Assembly (NCBI GenBank): GCA_030837935.1 | Contig: JAUQXU010000165.1 | Location: 1-10,245, forward strand | Direction: 5' to 3' | DNA: 10,245 bases | DNA from: Candidatus Brocadia sp. | GTDB taxonomy: Bacteria > Planctomycetota > Brocadiia > Brocadiales > Brocadiaceae | Shown: in pieces, positions 1 through 6,975 of the stretch | Numbering within the stretch: position 1 is the stretch's first letter | Layout: each line of letters starts with the position of its first letter | Position numbers and translations under genes: made by a program | Notes under the pieces: generated by a model | Database searches by the model: none | Seen by the model: only the letters and a program-made list of their open reading frames with translations | What the model was told of the DNA's origin: nothing

Positions 1-3000
1 GAAACCGATCGGATTATTCCGCGCATATGCGAAGACGTTGGTTCCATCGGCCATACCTTGGGGATCGGCTCTGGTCCATCTCCCCAACCACAGCGCATAA
101 TACCTCGCCCCGTGATAATAGAATCCGCTCTCCTCATCCCGCTCCTTGCCCGTATACCGGTAGCGTTTTGCAGTGGATTTTATGGCTGTGTTTTTGGCTT
201 GATAGGCGGTGGGGCCAAAAGGATGGTATTCTTCATAAGAAAGCACTTTTGCATCGCTGGCGCCATCCAATTCCATACTGGCGGAGCCAAGATGGTTATG
301 CAGTTGGTAGCGTACCAGATGTTTATCTGTCCCATCATCCACATCATTACGCGTTTCTATCATTACAAAGCGATGCCCTTTGTCCATCAGGCTCAGACTG
401 ACGCGTTCTAAGCCTGCGTGATTGCCACTGTGTTTTTTGTAGATTTCGTAACCGGCTATATATATCCGTTCTTCTTTTTTTGTAGGGGTAATGCTCGCAT
501 TGGCTGTGTTTTCAGTTATTTTTCTTATCCGCTGTCCTTGTGCATCGTATTGGTAATAAGTGGTTTCGGGAGTGCCGCCGTCTACGCGTCTCTGGCGTAT
601 GGTTTTTACCAGTTCTTCTTTGAAGTTCCATCCCATATCGTCCAAATGGGGCATGGCAGTCATAAAGCCGTGTTGGGCATGATGTAGGTAGTTGTATGTA
701 TTTGCTCCAACCTGTGTGCTGATTAACCGGTTGTTTGTTGTCTGATAATTGTAATCTCGTGTCCAGTTGTTGCCGGCTGCCTGATGCCTCATTTGCAGGA
801 TATTCCCTACCCCGTCGTATTGGTAGCTTTGCGTATAATTACGCACTGCCATCGGGTCGCCAGGATTTAATTGGTGCATAAAAGGTGCATCGTTCCAGTT
901 ATCGCGATTTCCGAAAGATAAAACAGAATCATTTTCTCTGCCTGTAGCTTCCACCAAGCGATAGAGGGCATCGTAGGTGTAGGTAGATACTCCTGTAATT
1001 TTTTGGTTATTAAAGAATACAACCGGGATGTTTTTGTCTTCAATATGGGTGATGTTGCCTACCGGATCAAAGGTGTAATACCAATCCTGCAGCGGGTCGT
1101 TGTTTTGCCTTTTGGTTTCTAATCGTTTGAGCCGGAAAGTCTCTTTGTCGTAATAAAATCTGGTAACCACATCATTGCCATAAATGATTTTATTGCGTTG
1201 CCCTTTTTCGTTGTAGTCAATGTCTTTGATGTAGGTTGTGGTAATAGCGGGGTCGGCATGGGTAACGGTTTCGCCATTGAGCAATCCTGCTTCGTTGTAT
1301 GAAGGGGTGATGATGCTGCCATCAGGGGCGGTTTGTTGGGTAATTCTGCCGAGGGCGTCCGTTTCTGTAATAAAGGTATAAGGAGCGGCTTCAAGGTCTG
1401 TAACCAGGTTGGCATCTATCCAGTTGGCAACACCTTTATAATTTTTAAATACCTTACGTGTGGTAGATTTTGGTTGTCCTTTGAAGTCGTATTCAGGGGT
1501 TTCTATGAGTCCGCCAGTGTCATAGTGCCTTATAATCTGCCCTCTGAGATTTTTCAGTTCGGGATTAGGTTCAGTTTCTCCGTAGATAATCCGGTTAAAA
1601 ACATGCTCCAGCGGGGTGTTGCCATCGCCGCCCAATACTTTGCTTTGTGTGGGGCGGTGCAAGATATCGTAAAAATATTGTAACTCATGAGTGCGTTCGT
1701 CCCATGTTCGCAGCGGGTTGCCAAGGATATTAATCAGCAACCACCTCTGCCCGGCATCCATGCTGTTTTGATATACCTTGTTGCCCACCATATCATATTT
1801 ATATTGCATAACCACATTGCCCCGGGCATCGGTTACGCTTCTTAGATTTCCTTCAGTATCAAGATTTACTTTGGTATGGTAAAATTCATTTGCATCAGTA
1901 ACCAAATTCTTATTATGGTCAACCCACAATACAGGTCTTCCTAAAGTATCAAAGTGTTGTGTTGATGGTGTGTTGGCATGTCTGGCGGCTTTATCGACTG
2001 CTATTTTTTCTCTGCCAGGGTCTTTGCCTTCCACAATTAGTTCGGCATCTATCAGGCGGTTGGTGCGGTTATGATACCATGATGATTCCAAAATCGTATC
2101 GTTGGGGTCATGGATGTATTGCTTCCATGTATCAAATTCGATTTTTGAGAAAGTAGCATCGGGCCTTTCGGTTTTGATGAGTCGCCCTATGGCATCGTAA
2201 TACATCAAGGGCGTAACCCCTGTTTCCACCAACTCTTTCAGGTCTTCGTATTGATGCGTTACAGAGAAATAGGGTTCGTATTGTTTTATGACATTGTCTT
2301 TATTATTTACAACTGTTCTGCCGTTGCCTATCCAGCGAAGTTGTTTGGGATTGAGTGCGGCAGTATTAATATCAGTAATAGTGTAAGTATCATCAGGATT
2401 GACGATAACTTGCTTTGCTTGACCAGGTTCTGCCTGTACTTTTTTCATCACCACCTGTCCAAGCCCGTTGGAATATTCAAAACTGAGTTGAACAGGCGAA
2501 TTGTTGTTCAATTGAAAATGTTCTTCCCGAACAATGGAGGCGACTACTACAGGTTTTCCGGAAGTTTTATAAGCATCAAAGTCATAGACAAATCTTGCTG
2601 TGGCATGTTGTAGTATGTTTTTCCCAAGGTTAGTTAATTGAACAGAGTCAGGCGCATTGAAAAAATTTGTAACCTGAGTTTTTTCGGCAGCAGTAGTAAA
2701 TTCATTTAACCCTGTTAAATCATCCGCTTCGTTACCTTTACCAAACACTGCCATGGCCTTCACCAAGCTCATTTCGTCGGTGATGGCTTCGGAGATATTG
2801 TCATTGGAATCTTTCATTCGTTGCGGTGAAAGGGTGCGGAAATTAAAAAGATCTACCTCTGTCTTATTGCCTAATGCATCTTCGGTTTCTTCAATGAACA
2901 GGAAATAGTTGCCGTAATATTTCACCTTTGTTTTAGAGCCATACGGGTCTGTATAAGAAATGGGCACATAGAAGCGGTTTTGAGCATCGGCTGCGGTTTC

Positions 3001-6000
3001 TAATCCTTCGATAAATTGGGTAGTGCCCGAACGAATCCACCAGTTGTCATCTCCTTCGCTATGGGTGAATTTGCCTTCCAGCATTAGGGCGGCATTTACC
3101 TTTGCGCCAAAAATATTGGCAATAAGAGTTGGCGTATAGGCCAATTGATAGCTTTCAAAAGGAAGTCCTTTTGATTCTAACTGATGTAAAGCTAAAGCGC
3201 TGGTGAGGTCATTCTTATAAAATGTGGTCCGTAGATGCTCTATTAATCTTTTCTGTGAAGTTCCGGGGGCAGGGTTTGTATCAATTTGATGATAATTTAC
3301 TTCATTGGCAGTTGTAAGGATATTCTCAAAATCATTTACTGCGTATAAAGGATTGGCTTTTACCACACCTTTCAGTTCATAGGTTTTTACTTCTGATTGC
3401 AAACGCAGGCGATAATCATCGTCGGCTATTACATCATTGGTAAAGCGATTTTGGGTATAAATAATGGTGGTAGTATTTTGAGCTTGTTGTGTTTTGGCAG
3501 GCAAGGCAGCACTTGCCAACCTTCGAGGATACACAACAGCAGCCGATTCTAATACATTTCCATATTCATCTAATTTGATATTCAGGGTATGGGCAATGCG
3601 AGGGTCTTCGGTATCTCGCTCATAGCTGTAGGTGACGGTTTCGCTTTCCTTTACCACAAAAATAGCGTGTTTGTTTTTGCCTTTGGGTTGCAGGAGTTCA
3701 ATGATGCAATTGTGTGTGGCAACGGAATAGGGGGTTAATTCTTTCTGACGCTGAGCAGGCGTAGCGCCAACAAGCGGGGCATCATTAGCAAATACCTCTG
3801 AACGCAATGCCATGCTTTTACAAGAACGCAAGGCTTCCCGCCATTCCTGGGCGCTGAGATGGTCTACGATGGATGCATCTAATCCCGGCGCAGCAATGAG
3901 CCGTGCATCAGGCAAAGGCGCTTCATGATTAACTACCGGAAAGCCCTGCCGGTTCATTTCTTCATACCAGTATTCATGGGTAAATTGGTTGAGTATTTTT
4001 TCCCTGTTCAAAAACGCTCCGGTATGAAACCAGGATTTTGTAATGACAGGTTCCTGATGCAGGGTTTTGTCCACAATATTACTGGCATTACCTTTTACCC
4101 AGTGATCAAAATGTTCCGCATCTGTTTGCTCCACCATACCAAAACCCCTGAATTCCTGTTCGGCATGGTCATAGTAGCCGTGATGGTATTTATAGGAACT
4201 CACAAAGCGATAACCTGAAATCCTATCTCTGGTTTCAGTTTTGGATATGCAATGTACCGGAAAATGCAGTTTGGTTACCCATGGCCTTCCTGCTAATTTA
4301 TCTTCAATATAAAATTTGGTGGAAGGCGTGTATTCGAGAGTTACTTCTTTGCCCAGATTGTTTTTATAAAAGACCATGATGTGCGGTTTCTTGCTGTTTG
4401 TCAGGTCAATGTACTTCAGTGATGTGTTTTTGTTTTTAAGCAAATTGCTGGACCACACGATACAGGCTACGCCATTGCCCAAAAGATCGGTAACTGTGAT
4501 TTTTACTTGATTGTGTATTTCTGGGAAAATATCTATTTCAAAAGGCATGGTGCTGAATGCATTGCCGCTTAAGTTCATCCAGCAGGTGAATTTATTTTCA
4601 CCTAAATAAATAATATCGGTAGTGCCTGATCCATCTATGTCTGCCAAGCGTAAATATGCCGGATTAAAGGCATCGGGATGGTCAAAAACAGGGGCGTTAT
4701 CCATGCCTACTTTAGCCCCGAATTTTCCATAGCCTAAGTTGGGCCAGTAACACACTTCACCATTGCGAATGCGGACAATATCCGTCATGCCATCGCCCGA
4801 CATATCCGCCAGATAGATGGTTTGTGCTGGGTCGGCAAATACAAGATGAGGACCCTTCTCTTCATCAAATGGCTTTGTGGTTTTATAGGCTTGTTTGTAA
4901 CCTTTTTTACCGGCAGACGCATACCAGGTAAATACATTATCTTCGGTTATTAAAACATCAGGCATGCCATCACCATTCAGGTCAAGCATACGGGTATTGG
5001 CATCACCCAAATCAATATTTGGAAGGCTTTCAAAAGTACGGAATGGTTGCCATTCGTCCTCATCACTGAGCTCAAAATATCCTCTGGGTTGAGAGCTGTA
5101 GCTCACCAGTTGTTTTCCGCCATCAGCGTCCAAATCAGCTAATTGCAACTGACTGCCAACACCGGCAAAAGATGGCTTTGGGGTCACCAACTTTGCCTGT
5201 TCAAATTTGCCATCACCCAGATTGCGCTTGTAATACCAGCCATCGGCTTGTTCGGTGAGTATTCCAGAGAGTCCCTCGTTAAATAAATCAGTGAATTGAT
5301 AGGGCGGTTCATTCAAGCCGGCGGGTGCATGAACTAAAGCATCAGGTGAAATGGATTTTACATCTTTATTCCAATCATGTTTTTGATATTCAAATTCAGT
5401 AGCGGGTAGGGTTTTATGTGTATAGGTTCCATCTGTTTGCTTAATGTATCCAAAGGTGGTGATGGATTTTAAGAAGGTAAAATCTTCTTTGATTGAAGTA
5501 TCATATTCAAAGTTCAGGGATTTTACCAAAGCCGAACCACCGGGAAGTTCAGTAAAATAGTGAAACAGCAAAACCCTTTTGCAGAGTCTTGTGGTTCTTA
5601 TCTCAAAACCGGCCTTGTATTCCGAATAGGCATCCGTTCTGAAATCCCAATCCTTTATTTTGGTATATGGGGCGTTCGTGTCATACTCTCCGTAATCAAA
5701 TACCGTTTGGAACAGATAATCTGTTTCATTTGGATAGGCATCATTAAAACTCTTATAGGGCGTTTTGTTGCCGTATAATACCTTTTCTAAATACCGGTTG
5801 GTGTAAGTAATGTTTCCGTTCTCAGTGCGGTTTCTATTGTGTAACAGAGAAGGGTTAAATCCTTTGTCGTCTTCTTTCTTATAGATGTAATGAGTGCAAT
5901 TGCCTTTGTCGTCAAAGACAAATTCAGGCAGCCATTCAAATATTTTATTGGCACCCGTAAGGTCGGCAATCCTTGAATTGGCGCTCCAACCGAAAAGGGT

Positions 6001-6591
6001 AGTTACGTTTTCTTTGGTGATTACCCGCCATCGAATTTCACCGGCTGTTTTATGCAACCATCTTTCTATACGGGCAAATAAACCTTCAATTCTCGGTTTA
6101 TAGAATCGAATAGTAAATATGCCGTCTGCTGAATCTTTTTCTTTGATTATATAGTCCCCATCTGTATCTATGCTAAAACTGCCATCTATCTCTTTTCTGA
6201 ATTCCGGAACAAGGTCTTCTGCCTCAGAAAAGAGAAAGATATCCGAATCTACATCATCCAGATACTGAGGGAGTTTTTTAGCGGTTTTACGTTTTATAGA
6301 TGGCAAACTCAGAGCCCACCCTAACCCAAAAACACCATTTCCGGCGCCGGAATTGTAAGCTAAATTGAGAGCTGGAGTAACACCGCGAGCACGAGAAAAT
6401 GGAAGTGGAATAGAAAAAGAAACGGTGCCATTTACCGCATTCACAGAAAACTTCTCATCAATGCCTTTTATAGCACCTCCACCTTTTGGCAAGGCAATTG
6501 AAGGCGTTTCAATCGCATTGGATTTAGTTTTGCCTCTATCCGTTTTAAGGAATTGGGAAGATGAGTTTTGGTTTTCTGTTTCTTTGTTCAT
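1..6591 (-). CDS. SpvB/TcdB/Rhs toxin-complex protein (fused TcB-TcC type), 3' end beyond the window
   Basis: The minus frame from ATG 6591 stays open for 2197 codons to the left edge, and an in-frame TAA at 6607-6609 fixes the start. No signal peptide is seen. An SpvB/TcaC-like N-terminus carries LPKGGGAI (34-41) and YNSGAGNGVFGLGW (79-92). FG-GAP-like calcium-type loops follow: DLDADGGKQ (486-494), DLNGDGMPD (537-545), DMSGDGMTD (596-604) and DIDGSGTTD (651-659). A TcdB middle-domain-like block has EFRGFGMVEQTD (813-824). YD/Rhs repeats run from about 1460 to 2080 (YDAIGRL, YDMVGN, YDALYRL, YDGVGN), then NHLGS near 2100 and the Rhs-core end YTGKERDEESGFYYHGARYY (2146-2165) and DPQGMADGTN, with D2176 and D2182. 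In Tc and Rhs toxins the B-C shell encloses a toxin cut off just after this core by conserved aspartates. That toxin part is outside the window. No TcA pore gene is visible. Family certain; target unknown. Confidence 0.95.
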   Translation of the reverse strand, partial: MNKETENQNSSSQFLKTDRGKTKSNAIETPSIALPKGGGAIKGIDEKFSVNAVNGTVSFSIPLPFSRARGVTPALNLAYNSGAGNGVFGLGWALSLPSIKRKTAKKLPQYLDDVDSDIFLFSEAEDLVPEFRKEIDGSFSIDTDGDYIIKEKDSADGIFTIRFYKPRIEGLFARIERWLHKTAGEIRWRVITKENVTTLFGWSANSRIADLTGANKIFEWLPEFVFDDKGNCTHYIYKKEDDKGFNPSLLHNRNRTENGNITYTNRYLEKVLYGNKTPYKSFNDAYPNETDYLFQTVFDYGEYDTNAPYTKIKDWDFRTDAYSEYKAGFEIRTTRLCKRVLLFHYFTELPGGSALVKSLNFEYDTSIKEDFTFLKSITTFGYIKQTDGTYTHKTLPATEFEYQKHDWNKDVKSISPDALVHAPAGLNEPPYQFTDLFNEGLSGILTEQADGWYYKRNLGDGKFEQAKLVTPKPSFAGVGSQLQLADLDADGGKQLVSYSSQPRGYFELSDEDEWQPFRTFESLPNIDLGDANTRMLDLNGDGMPDVLITEDNVFTWYASAGKKGYKQAYKTTKPFDEEKGPHLVFADPAQTIYLADMSGDGMTDIVRIRNGEVCYWPNLGYGKFGAKVGMDNAPVFDHPDAFNPAYLRLADIDGSGTTDIIYLGENKFTCWMNLSGNAFSTMPFEIDIFPEIHNQVKITVTDLLGNGVACIVWSSNLLKNKNTSLKYIDLTNSKKPHIMVFYKNNLGKEVTLEYTPSTKFYIEDKLAGRPWVTKLHFPVHCISKTETRDRISGYRFVSSYKYHHGYYDHAEQEFRGFGMVEQTDAEHFDHWVKGNASNIVDKTLHQEPVITKSWFHTGAFLNREKILNQFTHEYWYEEMNRQGFPVVNHEAPLPDARLIAAPGLDASIVDHLSAQEWREALRSCKSMALRSEVFANDAPLVGATPAQRQKELTPYSVATHNCIIELLQPKGKNKHAIFVVKESETVTYSYERDTEDPRIAHTLNIKLDEYGNVLESAAVVYPRRLASAALPAKTQQAQNTTTIIYTQNRFTNDVIADDDYRLRLQSEVKTYELKGVVKANPLYAVNDFENILTTANEVNYHQIDTNPAPGTSQKRLIEHLRTTFYKNDLTSALALHQLESKGLPFESYQLAYTPTLIANIFGAKVNAALMLEGKFTHSEGDDNWWIRSGTTQFIEGLETAADAQNRFYVPISYTDPYGSKTKVKYYGNYFLFIEETEDALGNKTEVDLFNFRTLSPQRMKDSNDNISEAITDEMSLVKAMAVFGKGNEADDLTGLNEFTTAAEKTQVTNFFNAPDSVQLTNLGKNILQHATARFVYDFDAYKTSGKPVVVASIVREEHFQLNNNSPVQLSFEYSNGLGQVVMKKVQAEPGQAKQVIVNPDDTYTITDINTAALNPKQLRWIGNGRTVVNNKDNVIKQYEPYFSVTHQYEDLKELVETGVTPLMYYDAIGRLIKTERPDATFSKIEFDTWKQYIHDPNDTILESSWYHNRTNRLIDAELIVEGKDPGREKIAVDKAARHANTPSTQHFDTLGRPVLWVDHNKNLVTDANEFYHTKVNLDTEGNLRSVTDARGNVVMQYKYDMVGNKVYQNSMDAGQRWLLINILGNPLRTWDERTHELQYFYDILHRPTQSKVLGGDGNTPLEHVFNRIIYGETEPNPELKNLRGQIIRHYDTGGLIETPEYDFKGQPKSTTRKVFKNYKGVANWIDANLVTDLEAAPYTFITETDALGRITQQTAPDGSIITPSYNEAGLLNGETVTHADPAITTTYIKDIDYNEKGQRNKIIYGNDVVTRFYYDKETFRLKRLETKRQNNDPLQDWYYTFDPVGNITHIEDKNIPVVFFNNQKITGVSTYTYDALYRLVEATGRENDSVLSFGNRDNWNDAPFMHQLNPGDPMAVRNYTQSYQYDGVGNILQMRHQAAGNNWTRDYNYQTTNNRLISTQVGANTYNYLHHAQHGFMTAMPHLDDMGWNFKEELVKTIRQRRVDGGTPETTYYQYDAQGQRIRKITENTANASITPTKKEERIYIAGYEIYKKHSGNHAGLERVSLSLMDKGHRFVMIETRNDVDDGTDKHLVRYQLHNHLGSASMELDGASDAKVLSYEEYHPFGPTAYQAKNTAIKSTAKRYRYTGKERDEESGFYYHGARYYALWLGRWTRADPQGMADGTNVFAYARNNPIGF

Positions 6592-6651
6592 AAAAATAAA
6601 AAAGCCTTACTGCAAAAATGTTCTCTTAAAAACATCTTCGGCAGTAAGGCT
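6592..6651 (-). terminator. Rho-independent terminator / attenuator directly before the toxin start codon
   Basis: On the minus strand AGCCTTACTGC (6651-6641) pairs perfectly over 11 bp with GCAGTAAGGCT (6613-6603), with a smaller ATGTT/AACAT hairpin inside the loop. The second arm is followed by TTTTTTATTTTT (6603-6592), then immediately by the ATG of the toxin gene. This is intrinsic-terminator architecture in the gene's own leader, so it is best read as the expression platform of the riboswitch upstream. No gene is visible upstream on this strand that it could simply terminate. The plus strand also has a T-run (6654-6658) after the stem, separated by a few bases, so weak bidirectional activity is possible. 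Confidence 0.85.
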
Positions 6652-6667
6652 ATCTTTTTCACTACAG

Positions 6668-6755
6668 GATAAGGTATCGTCTTAAACTACATCCTTGTGT
6701 ATTTAAAAGACCCTTTTACTTTGCGCCACCTGATCACTCAGGGTTTGCCTTTATC
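6668..6755 (-). promoter_or_regulatory. GEMM-I (class I cyclic di-GMP) riboswitch aptamer candidate
   Basis: The minus-strand RNA is about 88 nt long, the usual size of this class. P1 is formed by GATAAAGG (6755-6748) with CCTTATC (6674-6668), one A bulged. The conserved GGCAAACC (6749-6742) opens a CCTGA/TCAGG stem (6742-6738 with 6733-6729) capped by GTGA, a GNRA tetraloop. GCGCAAAG (6726-6719) follows, matching the family's ACGCAAAG except for one base and keeping the A that stacks between the ligand bases. GGGTCTT (6713-6707) then starts a long third helix, in which GTCTT (6711-6707) pairs with AAGAC (6683-6679) and an inner ACA/TGT pairing follows. By alignment from memory to the Vibrio Vc2 RNA, the G20 position is G and the C92 position is probably C, which favours cyclic di-GMP over cGAMP. 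Class call strong; ligand inferred. Confidence 0.85.
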
Positions 6756-6760
6756 GTATG

Positions 6761-6778
6761 TTTTGCACTTTTGCAAAA
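6761..6778 (-). repeat. 7-bp inverted repeat in the toxin leader
   Basis: TTTTGCA and TGCAAAA flank a 4-base spacer, giving a perfect 7-bp hairpin or dyad. It lies between the predicted transcription start (about 6789) and the riboswitch aptamer, roughly 5 nt before P1. It could be a leader hairpin that protects or insulates the aptamer, or a protein-binding operator just downstream of the promoter. The sequence does not separate these. Confidence 0.5.
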
Positions 6779-6795
6779 TGACATTACTAGCGCCA

Positions 6796-6824
6796 CTTTA
6801 AGCACATATAGTATTGGATGTCAA
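6796..6824 (-). promoter_or_regulatory. Sigma70-type promoter for the toxin gene
   Basis: On the minus strand a perfect TTGACA (6824-6819) is followed after 17 nt by TTAAAG (6801-6796), a weaker -10 with three matches to TATAAT. Transcription would begin near 6789 and give a leader of about 200 nt that contains the whole riboswitch and terminator before ATG 6591. The exact -35, the ideal spacing and the position just upstream of a structured RNA support it. The poor -10 leaves the precise box uncertain. Confidence 0.6.
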
Positions 6825-6863
6825 GGAAAAACTAAAAATCTGATAATACTATAAGATAGTTTT

Positions 6864-6891
6864 TTGAAGTTCGTCAGGTTGCTGGTACAAT
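6864..6891 (+). promoter_or_regulatory. Sigma70-type promoter for the M16 peptidase gene
   Basis: TTGAAG (6864-6869), a 16-nt spacer and TACAAT (6886-6891) match the sigma70 consensus at 4/6 and 5/6 positions. Transcription would start near 6898, about 78 nt before ATG 6976. It is divergent from the toxin promoter, with the two -35 boxes about 40 bp apart. Confidence 0.5.
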
Positions 6892-6921
6892 AAGTACGTT
6901 TTATTTGATAAGGTGTCGATT

Positions 6922-6926
6922 GGAGG
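6922..6926 (+). promoter_or_regulatory. Secondary Shine-Dalgarno before GTG 6931
   Basis: GGAGG lies 4 nt before GTG 6931, which is in frame with the M16 peptidase. The spacing is short, but the match is better than anything near the upstream GTG at 6913. Starting here would add 15 residues of polar sequence before the export signal, so this is considered an alternative or minor start. Confidence 0.3.
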
Positions 6927-6963
6927 AAAGGTGTATCTTAAAGAAACATTCACAACAAAAACT

Positions 6964-6970
6964 GAGGAAA
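6964..6970 (+). promoter_or_regulatory. Shine-Dalgarno deciding the M16 peptidase start
   Basis: GAGGAAA precedes ATG 6976, with 8 nt between GAGG and the ATG. This is the best start-site context in the leader and places the hydrophobic export segment near the N-terminus, so ATG 6976 is preferred over GTG 6913 or GTG 6931. Confidence 0.65.
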
Positions 6971-6975
6971 GAACT

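Noticed and set aside
27..687. Plus-strand open frames opposite the Rhs region, including 1333-1683, 2251-2613 and 3925-4218
   Set aside because: All are antisense shadows of the uninterrupted 2197-codon minus-strand frame. Their translations are low-complexity or show no family features.
5787..5969. Small minus-strand open frames inside the toxin gene, also 1119-1415
   Set aside because: They lie in another frame of the same strand within continuous, family-matching SpvB/Rhs sequence. They have no ribosome site and no recognisable protein pattern.
1..6591. Frameshift or stop within the toxin gene (the start and the left-edge Rhs core might have been in different frames)
   Set aside because: Codon-by-codon reading on most lines gave no stop. 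The start at 6591 and the Rhs core at the edge are in the same frame, with family motifs throughout.
6603..6660. The inverted repeat at 6603-6651 as a terminal repeat of an insertion sequence
   Set aside because: The arms are only 27 bases apart, no transposase is present, and the U-tract after the stem on the minus strand together with the upstream aptamer fits a terminator far better.
6365..6685. Plus-strand 106-codon frame overlapping the toxin start, terminator and part of the riboswitch
   Set aside because: It is antisense to the conserved SpvB N-terminus and to the structured leader, and has no recognisable protein pattern.
6842..6847. GATAAT as the -10 of a plus-strand promoter with TTGGAT at 6814
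   Set aside because: The spacing of 22 nt is too long for sigma70. The TTGAAG-16-TACAAT pair downstream is better placed.
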